The notes under the pieces are model-generated. The model ran no database searches. It saw only the letters and a program-made list of their open reading frames with translations, and had not been told where the DNA came from. 64,000 nt of DNA from an uncultured Azospirillum sp. (GTDB taxonomy: Bacteria > Pseudomonadota > Alphaproteobacteria > Azospirillales > Azospirillaceae). The translations under genes and the position numbers were made by a program. The DNA lies in assembly GCF_946480385.1 (NCBI RefSeq), contig NZ_CAMLJP010000009.1, positions 1-64,000 of the forward strand, read 5' to 3'. This document shows positions 27,035 to 36,347 of this stretch, in pieces (the stretch's first letter is position 1; each line of letters begins with the position of its first letter).

Positions 27035-29173
27035 GTGACCGCGTCACCCGCCGCTCCCCTGTCCCCCTTCGGCAGTTCGCCCGATGCGGCGATGCTCGCC
27101 GCCGTGGTGGAGGCCAGCGGCGGCGGCATCGCCGTGTCCGACGCCACCCTTCCCAACCACCCCATCGTCTATTGCAACCGCGCCTTCCTGGAGATGGTCG
27201 GCTATGCGTCCGACGAGGTGATCGGCCAGGACGGCAGCTTCCTGCAGGGGCCGGGCACCGATCCGGAAACGGCGGCGGCGATCCGCACCGCCCTGGCCGA
27301 GGTCAGGCCCCTGTCGGTGGAGGTGCTGAATTACCGCAAGGACGGCACCGCCTTCTGGAACGCGCTGAGCCTGCGGCCGGTGCCGGGGCCAGGGGAAGGG
27401 TCCGATGGGCAGGCGCGCTGGATCGCCGCCTCCTGCGCCGACGTCACCCACAGCCGCCGGTCGCAGGAGGAGCTGCGCGCCGCCGAGGAGCAGCTGACCA
27501 GGCTGGCGGCCGAGACCTTCGCCCTGGCCGAGAAGCTGGACGGCGCGCGGGAGGAGGCGGAGGCCGCCCGCATCGCGGCGGAGAACGCCAGCCGCGCCAA
27601 GTCGCGGTTCCTGGCGATGATGAGCCACGAGCTGCGCACGCCGATGAACGCGGTGATCGGCATGGGCGACCTGCTGATGGGCACCGGGCTGAACGACCAG
27701 CAGAAGGCCTTCGTCAAGACGCTGCGCTCGTCGGCCGACACGCTGATGACGATCCTGAACGACGTGCTCGACTTCTCCAAGATCGAGGCGGGGCAGTTGA
27801 CGCTGGAGGAGATCGACTTTTCGCTGCCCCGGCTGGTGGAGGACGTGGTCCAGCTGTTCCTGGTGCGGGCGGCGGCCAAGGGACTGAGCCTGTCCGCCTC
27901 CATCGCCGAGGACACGCCGCGCCACATCCGCGGCGACCCGACCCGGCTGCGGCAGGTGCTGTTCAATCTGGTGTCCAACGCCATCAAGTTCACCGACCGC
28001 GGCGCCATCGAGATCGCCGTGTGGTCGCCGGATCCTCCCGCTGGCCCTCCGGCCGACTCGGCGGACGCCCCGGCCGCGCCGGATGGCCCCGTCACCCTGC
28101 GGTTCGAGGTGCAGGACAACGGCATCGGCATGACGGCCGAGCAGCGCGCCCGTCTGTTCGACGCCTTCGTCCAGGCCGACGTGTCGACCAGCCGAAAATA
28201 TGGCGGCACCGGCCTGGGGCTGGCGATCTGCAAGCGGCTGGTGGAGGCGATGGGCGGCGAGATCACCGTCGCCAGCATGCCGGGCCGCGGCTCCACCTTC
28301 CGCTTCTCGATCCGCAGCCGGCTGGCGGAGGCGCAGCCGGCCCCCGACCTCGGTTCCCGGCCGGCCCTGTCGGCGGCGGAGATGCCGGAACCGACGCGGG
28401 TGCCGCTGCGGCTTCTGCTGGCCGAGGACAACGACATCAACCGCATGCTGATCGTCGCCATGATGACCCGCATCGGCCACCAGATCGACGCGGTGACCGA
28501 TGGGCGGGCGGCGCTGGCCACGGTCACGGCGGCCGATTACGACGCGCTGATCCTGGACATGGAAATGCCGGTGCTGGACGGCCGGTCGACGGCGCGGGCG
28601 ATCCGCCGGATGGACGGGCCGGTGGCGCGCATCCCCATCGTCGGCCTGTCGGCCGACGCCCTGCCGGAGCATCGCGACGGCCACATGGCCGCCGGGCTGG
28701 ACGCCTATCTGACCAAGCCGATCGACTGGGACCAGCTGAACGCCGTGCTGATCGATCTGGCGACCCGGCCGCAGGACGGGCGCGTCGTGCCGATGCCCAG
28801 CCGCCCGGCGCTGGAAGGCAGCCAGTTCTCGGCATTGCCGCTGGTCGACCGGGTCAAGCTGGCGGAGCTGCGGCTGGCGCTGGGCGGCGAGGCCTTGGAC
28901 GGCATGCTGCTGCTGCTGCCGGAGACGGCCCTGCGCGAGCTGACGGCGATCCGCTCCGCCCTGCAGGCCGGCCGGCCGAAGGAGCTGAAGCAGGCGGCCC
29001 ACACGCTGACCGGGCTGGCCGCCAATTTCGGCGCCCCCCGCATGGCCGCCATCGCCCGTGCCATCAACGACAGCCCGGCCGACACCGAGAAGGTCGCGGC
29101 ATTGCTGCCGCTTCTGGAAACCACCGTCGCCGCCACCAGCAGCTTGGTGCGCGAACCGGCAGGAGGGGATTGA
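27035..29173 (+). CDS. Hybrid histidine kinase with LOV-like sensor lacking the photoactive cysteine
   Basis: About 712 residues from GTG 27035 (AGGA at 27020-27023); TTG 26915 would add 40 residues. The order is a LOV-type PAS (about 20-130), a coiled coil, HisKA with His198 (MMSHELRTP), HATPase_c (LVSNAIKFT, DNGIGM, GTGLGLAI), a receiver with Asp508 (LILDMEMPVLDG), and a C-terminal HPt with His656 (AAHTLTGLAA). The sensor keeps the LOV hallmarks FLQGP, LNYRKDG and FWN, but the GRNCRFLQ motif reads GQDGSFLQ, so Gly67 replaces the cysteine that forms the flavin adduct. It is soluble. It probably binds flavin but cannot run the usual photocycle; redox or semiquinone signalling is possible. Confidence 0.88.
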   Translation: MTASPAAPLSPFGSSPDAAMLAAVVEASGGGIAVSDATLPNHPIVYCNRAFLEMVGYASDEVIGQDGSFLQGPGTDPETAAAIRTALAEVRPLSVEVLNYRKDGTAFWNALSLRPVPGPGEGSDGQARWIAASCADVTHSRRSQEELRAAEEQLTRLAAETFALAEKLDGAREEAEAARIAAENASRAKSRFLAMMSHELRTPMNAVIGMGDLLMGTGLNDQQKAFVKTLRSSADTLMTILNDVLDFSKIEAGQLTLEEIDFSLPRLVEDVVQLFLVRAAAKGLSLSASIAEDTPRHIRGDPTRLRQVLFNLVSNAIKFTDRGAIEIAVWSPDPPAGPPADSADAPAAPDGPVTLRFEVQDNGIGMTAEQRARLFDAFVQADVSTSRKYGGTGLGLAICKRLVEAMGGEITVASMPGRGSTFRFSIRSRLAEAQPAPDLGSRPALSAAEMPEPTRVPLRLLLAEDNDINRMLIVAMMTRIGHQIDAVTDGRAALATVTAADYDALILDMEMPVLDGRSTARAIRRMDGPVARIPIVGLSADALPEHRDGHMAAGLDAYLTKPIDWDQLNAVLIDLATRPQDGRVVPMPSRPALEGSQFSALPLVDRVKLAELRLALGGEALDGMLLLLPETALRELTAIRSALQAGRPKELKQAAHTLTGLAANFGAPRMAAIARAINDSPADTEKVAALLPLLETTVAATSSLVREPAGGD

Positions 29174-29243
29174 GTGCGCTCAATGGATTTCCGCCGGACG
29201 CGCGGTTGAGCGGCGCGGGACCGATCTGCTAGAGACTCGAGGC

Positions 29244-29852
29244 ATGAAGAAAGCAGCGCCGAAGCGGCGCGGCGGGTCGCCGCGCGTCACCCATCCCGAC
29301 CAGTTCGATCTGCTCGACGTGCCCGAGCCGACGGCGGTGATGATCACCTATTCGGGCCGCACCGTCGATCTGGAGCGCCCGGATTTCGGCCCCTTCGACA
29401 TCGAGGACATCGCCCGGCCGCTGGCCTACCAGTGCCGCTTCGTCGGCAACACCCAACGCTTCTTCAGCGTGGCCCAGCACTGCGTCCTGGCCAGCCGGCT
29501 GGCGCCACAGGGCTATGCCTACGACGCGCTGATGCATGACTGCGAGGAGGCCTTCACCGGCGACTGGCCGACTCCGTGGAAGGTGCGGATCGGCCGCGAC
29601 GCCATCCGGCAGGCGGTGGAGCCGATCAAGAGCGCGCTCGCCCTGCGCTTCGGCTTCCGCCATCCGGAGCCGAAGGCGGTCAAGCTGGCCGACCAGCGGG
29701 CGCTGGCGACCGAGCTGCGCGACCTCTGCGCGCCGCACCGCGTCAACTGGCGCGACCTGCCCGACCCGGACGAGGCCACCATCGTGCCGCTCGGCCCGGA
29801 AGAGGCGCTGGCCGATTTCCTGGAGCATTACCGACGGCTGAAGCAGGCCTGA
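29244..29852 (+). CDS. HD-domain phosphohydrolase (YfbR-like)
   Basis: 202 residues starting at ATG 29244. An HD fold is visible: SVAQHCVLAS holds the first His, ALMHDCEEAFTGD the His-Asp pair, and a late Asp lies in KLADQRALATE. This resembles the 5'-deoxynucleotidase YfbR group and similar phage/bacterial HD nucleotidases, which need divalent metal. The basic N-terminus (KKAAPKRRGG) looks unstructured. It stands 70 bases after the LOV-like kinase on the same strand but has no obvious functional link with it. The substrate is not determined by the sequence. Confidence 0.78.
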   Translation: MKKAAPKRRGGSPRVTHPDQFDLLDVPEPTAVMITYSGRTVDLERPDFGPFDIEDIARPLAYQCRFVGNTQRFFSVAQHCVLASRLAPQGYAYDALMHDCEEAFTGDWPTPWKVRIGRDAIRQAVEPIKSALALRFGFRHPEPKAVKLADQRALATELRDLCAPHRVNWRDLPDPDEATIVPLGPEEALADFLEHYRRLKQA

Positions 29853-29881
29853 GACCGCGGGGCCAAGTCAGGCGACAGGCG

Positions 29882-30385
29882 TCAGGCGTGGCCGCCCTGC
29901 TCCGCCCGGCGGCCACGGCCGCGCTTGGGCGCCGGTGCCGCGCCGGAGGAGGCACCGTCGGCCTGCTGCTCGGCGCAGCGCTCGGCAAGCTCGCGGATGG
30001 CGGCGCGGATCTGCGGATCGCGGATGCTCTGGAAATAGCGCGCCAGCATCAGCGCCTCGCGCGATTGCAGCGTGTTCTCCTGCTCCTCGCCGCCGGCCGC
30101 CGCCGGCATCTCGCCGCCCTCGCCCGCCTGCTGGCGATTCTCCAGCCCCTCGAAGAAGACGGAGACCGGCACGCGGAAGAACTGGCCCAGCTTGAACAGG
30201 CGGCTGGAGGACACGCGGTTGAAGCCGCGCTCGTACTTCTGCAATTGCTGGAAGGTCAGCCCCAGCGCCGCGGCAACATCGCTCTGGCTGAGGCCGGCGA
30301 GCATGCGCAGCTCCCGCAGGCGCTGGCCGACGAACACATCGACCTCGTTCAGGCCTTCCTTCTTTTCGCGCCCACGCCGTTTCAT
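29882..30385 (-). CDS. XRE-family transcriptional regulator
   Basis: 167 residues from ATG 30385, with a GGGGAAAA ribosome-binding region upstream. A Cro/CI helix-turn-helix occupies about residues 15-70 (LRELRMLAGLSQSDVAAALG, FQQLQKYERGFNRV). The C-terminal part is acidic then helical (LARYFQSIRDPQIRAAIREL) and ends in a basic tail. The type is common in Rhodospirillales and Caulobacterales. It is divergent from the flagellar operon with ~585 bases between the coding starts, so it may or may not control it. Confidence 0.87.
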   Translation of the reverse strand: MKRRGREKKEGLNEVDVFVGQRLRELRMLAGLSQSDVAAALGLTFQQLQKYERGFNRVSSSRLFKLGQFFRVPVSVFFEGLENRQQAGEGGEMPAAAGGEEQENTLQSREALMLARYFQSIRDPQIRAAIRELAERCAEQQADGASSGAAPAPKRGRGRRAEQGGHA

Positions 30386-30791
30386 GGCTTTTCCCCTTCG
30401 ATCCTGTACTGGCCCGTACCGGTCCCGGCAGCCGAATCCTCCCGCCGCCATCCGGAACGCCCGCATTGGCGCCGAAGCTTAGGAACACGTCGCCGGGCAG
30501 ACGAATCGGCCGGTCGCGGGGACGGAATGCAACTCAGCTATGACCGCGACCTGCCGATGTCAACCTTGGCTGGACCAGCTACCTCTTTTGGGCAGGGCGG
30601 TTTTCGCGGGAATCGGCCGGTTGGTCATAGAACCGCACTCTTTTCGCGCATTGGACGGTATCGTCCTACCCACAGTCGCGTCTGGCGGACGGCTCCGCTC
30701 ACGCCCGGAACCGGCTGCGGCATTGTGACCCAAGGTTGCGGCCGAAGCCGTTGCACAGCCGCCGCAGGGCTGCAACATTTGCGGGGCACTA
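30386..30791. other. Long intergenic region between the XRE gene and the flagellar control sites
   Basis: About 400 bases with no convincing gene. A short hairpin (GGACG 30653-30657, CGTCC 30662-30666) is visible. The XRE promoter must lie near its left end. Nothing else was recognised. Confidence 0.4.
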
Positions 30792-30825
30792 GGCATATTT
30801 TGCCGGGCGCCCGGCAAAAACTGCC
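30792..30825. promoter_or_regulatory. flbD site: Two divergent FlbD-type (ftr-like) sites forming a 34-bp dyad
   Basis: Two 16-base elements face away from each other: on the plus strand CCCGGCAAAAACTGCC at 30810-30825 and on the minus strand CCCGGCAAAATATGCC at 30807-30792. They agree at 14 of 16 positions, and the centre is the 14-bp palindrome GCCGGGCGCCCGGC at 30802-30815. The core resembles the Caulobacter ftr enhancer (C-CGGC...GC-G) that FlbD binds. The pair lies 58-91 bases upstream of the sigma-54-like promoter of the fliF operon, whose fifth gene is flbD. Autoregulation is inferred. Confidence 0.55.
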
Positions 30826-30830
30826 GCCGA

Positions 30831-30845
30831 TTAACCCTCTCTTCA
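30831..30845 (+). promoter_or_regulatory. CtrA-like half-match (TTAA-N7-TTCA)
   Basis: TTAA at 30831-30834 and TTCA at 30842-30845 are 7 bases apart. The CtrA consensus is TTAA-N7-TTAA, so one base differs. It lies between the FlbD-like dyad and the sigma-54-like promoter. A match of this quality occurs by chance fairly often in longer sequence. Confidence 0.25.
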
Positions 30846-30880
30846 TCAAGACACCGCAGCATGCCCCAACATAGGCATGC

Positions 30881-30897
30881 CCGGCGCGGAACTTGCA
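30881..30897 (+). promoter_or_regulatory. Sigma-54-type promoter of the fliF operon
   Basis: CCGGCGCGGAACTTGCA has GG at 30883-30884 and GC at 30895-30896 with exactly 10 bases between, the -24/-12 spacing, and a TTGCA -12 element. The -24 element (CGGCGCG) differs from TGGCACG at two bases. Transcription would start near 30908, leaving a 63-base leader to GTG 30971. A GCATGCC-N8-GGCATGC inverted repeat (30859-30880) lies just upstream. Confidence 0.55.
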
Positions 30898-30970
30898 CAA
30901 ACCGTCTCGCATTCGCGAAACGGAGATGTGTGGAGAGTATGCCGGGAAGACTTCCGATCGGGGACCGCGC

Positions 30971-32632
30971 GTGAACAACCTGCTGCAGACCTTGCGCAAT
31001 CTCGGACCCGCACGCCTTGCGGCGATCGGCGGCGTCGGGCTGTTGCTGATCGGATTCTTCGTCTATCTGACCACCCGGCTGTCCACGCCGGAAATGGAGC
31101 TGCTCTATTCCGACCTCCAGCAGACGGAGGCGGCGGCCATCGCCAAGAAGCTGGACGAGGCCAAGGTCCCCTACAGCGTCGACAAGTCCGGCACCAAGAT
31201 CATGGTCCCGGCCGATCAGGTCGGGCCGATGCGCATGCGCATGGCGGCCCAGGGCCTGCCGTCCGGCGGATCGGTGGGCTACGAGCTGTTCGACAAGGGC
31301 GAAGGGTTCGGCGCCACCAGCTTCATGCAGAACATCAACCACCTGCGCGCGCTGGAAGGCGAGATGGCGCGCACGGTGCAGACGCTGAACGGCGTCATGC
31401 AGGCCCGCGTGCATCTGGTGCTGCCCAAGCGCGAGCTGTTCGCCCGCCAGCAGAATCCGGCGACCGCCAGCGTCTTCCTGAAGCTGCGCCCCGGCGCCAA
31501 GCTGAGCCGTGAGAACATCCAGGCGATCCAGCAGCTGATCGCCGCCTCCGTCCCCAACCTGGATCCCAACCGCATCTCCATCGTCGACGACAAGGGCAAC
31601 CTGCTGGCGCGCGGCACCGGCAGCGACACCGCCGAAGCGATGATGGCGAGCGCGGAGGAGAAGAAGCAGGCCTATGAGGGGCGGATGGCCCGCACCATCG
31701 AGGATCTGCTGGGCCGGACGCTGGGCTACGGCAAGGTCCGGGCGGAGGTGTCGGCCGACCTCGATTTCGACCGCATCACCACCCAGTCGGAAATCTTCGA
31801 TCCGGACAGCCAGGTCGTCCGCTCGACCCAGACCGTCAACGAATCGAACGAGAGCAGCGACCGCGACCCGCTGGCCCCGGTGACGGTGGACCAGAATCTG
31901 CCGACCTCGCAGGCCAGCAGCAGCGCCAGCCCGCTGTCCTCCAACAAATCGTCCCGCGCCGAAGAGACGATCAACTACGAGATCACCAAGACCACCAAGT
32001 CCCATGTCCGCGAGGCGGGACAGGTGCGCCGGATGTCGGTCGCCGTGCTGGTCGACGGCACCTATCAGAACAACAAGGACGGGGCGCCGACCTACCAGCC
32101 GCGCAGCGAGCAAGAGATCGAGAGCATCAAGGCGCTGGTGCGGTCCGCCGTGGGGCTGGACGCCGTGCGCGGCGACTCGCTGGAAGTGGTGAACATGCGC
32201 TTCTGGTCGCCCGAGGACGACATCCAGAAGCCGGAAGAGCTGTTCATGGGCATGACCAAGGACGACCTGTTCCGCATCGCGGAGATGGTGGTCCTGGGCA
32301 TCGTCGCCGTCCTCATCATCCTGCTGGTCATCCGCCCGCTGATCTCCCGTGCCTTCGAAAAGGCGGAGATGCAGGAAGAGGACGAGATGGACCGCCTGCT
32401 GACCGACCAGGCCGGCATGCCGGCCGCGCTCGCCGCCCCCACCGGCGCGCTGGCCCAGGATCTGGCGCTGGAAGCGGCGCAGGCCGACGAGGAGCTGGAG
32501 CAGATGATCGACATCAACCGGGTGGAGGGCCGCGTCCGCGCGTCCTCCCTGCGCAAGGTCGGCGAGATCGTCGACAAGCATCCGGAAGAGGCGGTCTCCA
32601 TCCTGCGCAACTGGCTGTATCAGGAGAGCTGA
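30971..32632 (+). CDS. fliF: Flagellar MS-ring protein FliF
   Basis: About 553 residues from GTG 30971 (VNNLLQT), preceded by GGGGA at 30960-30964; ATG 30926 would add 15 residues. A transmembrane helix at about 16-36 (AAIGGVGLLLIGFFVYLT) and a second near 435-455 (VLGIVAVLIILLVIRPLI) flank the periplasmic ring-building region (YSVDKSGTKIMVP; RVHLVLPKRELF). The cytoplasmic tail ends GEIVDKHPEEAVSILRNWL, the part that binds FliG. It is the base of the rotor and export gate housing. No fliG follows in this operon; the next gene is fliH-like. Confidence 0.95.
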   Translation: MNNLLQTLRNLGPARLAAIGGVGLLLIGFFVYLTTRLSTPEMELLYSDLQQTEAAAIAKKLDEAKVPYSVDKSGTKIMVPADQVGPMRMRMAAQGLPSGGSVGYELFDKGEGFGATSFMQNINHLRALEGEMARTVQTLNGVMQARVHLVLPKRELFARQQNPATASVFLKLRPGAKLSRENIQAIQQLIAASVPNLDPNRISIVDDKGNLLARGTGSDTAEAMMASAEEKKQAYEGRMARTIEDLLGRTLGYGKVRAEVSADLDFDRITTQSEIFDPDSQVVRSTQTVNESNESSDRDPLAPVTVDQNLPTSQASSSASPLSSNKSSRAEETINYEITKTTKSHVREAGQVRRMSVAVLVDGTYQNNKDGAPTYQPRSEQEIESIKALVRSAVGLDAVRGDSLEVVNMRFWSPEDDIQKPEELFMGMTKDDLFRIAEMVVLGIVAVLIILLVIRPLISRAFEKAEMQEEDEMDRLLTDQAGMPAALAAPTGALAQDLALEAAQADEELEQMIDINRVEGRVRASSLRKVGEIVDKHPEEAVSILRNWLYQES

Positions 32633-32679
32633 GCGATGCCGGCCTCCGTTTCCATACCGTTTGAGGGAGGGTCGCGGCG

Positions 32680-33456
32680 ATGAGCGTGCGCAAATTCCTC
32701 TTCGACGAGTCCTTCGACGTGGACGCCGTCCCCCGCATGACCCATGTGGAGGACGACGACCTGCTGCCCGAGGACGAGCTGTCGGCCCATCCGGAACCCG
32801 AGCCGGAGCCGGAACTGCCGCCCGCCCCGACCTTCGGCGAGGAGGAGCTGGCCGCCGCCCGCGCGCAGGGCTACGAGGAGGGCATGGCCGCCGGCAAGTC
32901 GGCCGGCACCTCCGAGGGCTACGGCAAGGGCTTCACCGACGGCATGGCCGCCGGCCAGAACACCGGCTACGAGCGTGGCAAGGCGGAGATCGAGGCGACG
33001 GTGAACAACCGCATCGCCAACGCCCTGTCGCAGATCGCCGACGGGGTGCAGCGGCTGCTGGCGGAGCGCGAGGCGGGCAACGCCGCGCGCAGCGAACAGC
33101 CGGTCCATCTGGCGCTGGCCATCGTCCGCAAGCTGCTGCCGGAATGGGCGCGGCGCGGCGGCATGGTCGAGGTCGAGGGCATGGTCCGCGCCTGCCTGAC
33201 CGACCTGATCGACGAGCCGCGGCTGGTCATCCGGGTGGCTGAGGACACGATGGGTCTGGTGCGCGACCATCTGGACGAAACGGTGGGCGCCCGCGGCTTC
33301 GGCGCCAAGCTGATGGTGATCGGCGATCCGTCGGTAGCCCCCGGCGGCTGCCGCATCGAATGGGCCGAAGGCGGCATGGAGCGGGACACCGCCCAGCTGC
33401 TGGCCGAGATCGAACGCCGTGCCGCGCACATGCTGGAGGCTCCGGCCCCCGTCTAA
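32680..33456 (+). CDS. fliH: FliH-like export regulator (FlbE-type)
   Basis: 258 residues from ATG 32680, with GGGAGGG at 32664-32670. The N-terminus is acidic and Pro-rich (EPEPEPELPP), followed by glycine-spaced repeats of the FliH GxxxG kind (GYEEGMAAGKSAG, GYGKGFTDGMAAG), then a helical region and a compact C-terminal domain. FliH binds the export ATPase FliI and helps dock it at the C-ring. In Caulobacter the gene at this place is flbE, between fliG and fliN. Sequence divergence is normal for FliH, so the call rests on the glycine repeats and on gene order. Confidence 0.78.
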   Translation: MSVRKFLFDESFDVDAVPRMTHVEDDDLLPEDELSAHPEPEPEPELPPAPTFGEEELAAARAQGYEEGMAAGKSAGTSEGYGKGFTDGMAAGQNTGYERGKAEIEATVNNRIANALSQIADGVQRLLAEREAGNAARSEQPVHLALAIVRKLLPEWARRGGMVEVEGMVRACLTDLIDEPRLVIRVAEDTMGLVRDHLDETVGARGFGAKLMVIGDPSVAPGGCRIEWAEGGMERDTAQLLAEIERRAAHMLEAPAPV

Positions 33457-33490
33457 GGGGTGTCCGGAATGAAGGAGGTCCGAGACCGAC

Positions 33491-33808
33491 ATGCCGAGCG
33501 ACAATTTCTCGCTGAACGATCTGCAGGGTGGCGATGGCGACGAATACGCCAGCCCCGGTATCACCAAGGATCTGGAGGCGGTGTACGACATCCCCGTCCA
33601 GATCTCCGCGGTGCTGGGCAAATCGACCATGCAGGTGGCGCAGCTGCTGAAGCTGGGCCGCGGCGCCGTGGTCGAGCTGGACCGCAAGGTCGGCGAGGCC
33701 ATCGACATCTACGTCAACAACCGCCTGGTCGCCCGCGGCGAGGTGGTGGTGGTGGAAGACCGGCTGGGCGTGACCATGACGGAAATCATCAAGTCGGACC
33801 GGGGATGA
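33491..33808 (+). CDS. fliN: Flagellar C-ring switch protein FliN
   Basis: 105 residues. A SpoA/FliN domain covers about 28-102: YDIPVQISAVLGKSTMQVAQLL, LGRGAVVELDRKVGEAIDIYV, NNRLVARGEVVVVEDRLGVTMTEI. AAGGAGG lies at 33472-33478. FliN tails form the lower part of the C-ring and bind phosphorylated CheY and FliH. The stop overlaps the next start (ATGA at 33805-33808). Confidence 0.94.
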   Translation: MPSDNFSLNDLQGGDGDEYASPGITKDLEAVYDIPVQISAVLGKSTMQVAQLLKLGRGAVVELDRKVGEAIDIYVNNRLVARGEVVVVEDRLGVTMTEIIKSDRG

Positions 33809-34743
33809 TGGCGATTTCGTCCGACAGCACCGCGTCCCGCGCGAAGGCCACCCCGGCCGGCGGTCCCCGTGCCGCCGCGGCCCAGGGCGAGCCGGCTGCC
33901 GCCCAAACCGGCGCGACCGCGCCGGGGCGGAGCGTGCGGCTGCGCGGCGGGCTGGACGTGGCGACGCTGGTCGGGCTGGCAGCCGCCGCCGCGGTGATCC
34001 TGATCGCCATCACCACCGGCGGGTCGGCCCGCGCCTTCCTCGATCCGCCGTCGCTGCTGATCGTGCTGGGCGGGACGCTGGCGGTCACCACCGCCTCCTT
34101 CTCGCTGGGCGACGTGGCGGTGGCCTGGAGGAACGCGGCGGCGGTGCTGGTCCACCAGACGCTCGACCCCAAGGGCGTGGCCCGGCAGGTGATCCTCCTG
34201 GCCGAGGCTGCCCGCCGGGCCGGGCCGGAGACCCTGCGCAACGTCCTGCCGGAACTGCGCGGCGAACCCTTCCTGCACCGCAGCGTCACCCTCATCACCG
34301 AAGGGCTGCCGCCCGACGCCATCGAGCGGATGCTGACCGGCGAGGTCGAGGCGACCGCCGGCGGCCACGGCAAGAGCGCCGGCGTGCTGCGCCGGGCGTC
34401 GGAAGTGGCGCCGGCCATGGGGCTGATCGGCACGCTGGTCGGTCTGGTGCAGATGCTGGGCAGCCTGAGCGACCCGTCGGCCATCGGGCCGGCGATGGCG
34501 TTGGCGCTGCTGACGACCTTCTACGGGGCCGTGCTCGGCAACGTCGTCCTCGCCCCGCTCGCCGCCAAGGTGGAGCGGGCGGCGGAGGAGGACGCGCTGG
34601 TCAAGACCCTCTACACCATTGGCGCCGTGTCCATCGCGCGCCAGGAGAATCCGCGGCGTCTGGAGATGCTCCTGAACGCCGTCCTGCCGCCTGGAAAGCG
34701 GATCCAGTATTTCGACCGGGAAGCCCCGAGAGTGGGAGCGTAA
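33805..34743 (+). CDS. MotA/TolQ/ExbB-family proton-channel protein
   Basis: 312 residues starting at ATG 33805 on the fliN stop. An Ala/Pro/Gly-rich cytoplasmic N-terminus of ~45 residues is followed by transmembrane helices ([34 protein letters not shown]) and, after a cytoplasmic loop, two more with the MotA/ExbB signature ([40 protein letters not shown]). This is the MotA class of stator proteins. No MotB-like partner is adjacent. It may be a true motor stator, or another energised channel tied to flagellar assembly. The insertion between fliN and flbD differs from Caulobacter order. Confidence 0.85.
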   Translation: MMAISSDSTASRAKATPAGGPRAAAAQGEPAAAQTGATAPGRSVRLRGGLDVATLVGLAAAAAVILIAITTGGSARAFLDPPSLLIVLGGTLAVTTASFSLGDVAVAWRNAAAVLVHQTLDPKGVARQVILLAEAARRAGPETLRNVLPELRGEPFLHRSVTLITEGLPPDAIERMLTGEVEATAGGHGKSAGVLRRASEVAPAMGLIGTLVGLVQMLGSLSDPSAIGPAMALALLTTFYGAVLGNVVLAPLAAKVERAAEEDALVKTLYTIGAVSIARQENPRRLEMLLNAVLPPGKRIQYFDREAPRVGA

Positions 34744-34747
34744 GGCT

Positions 34748-36307
<1,560 letters not shown>

Positions 36308-36347
36308 CGGCCCGTCCGGTACGGAGCCTTGAGCGGCGGGAGCATCG

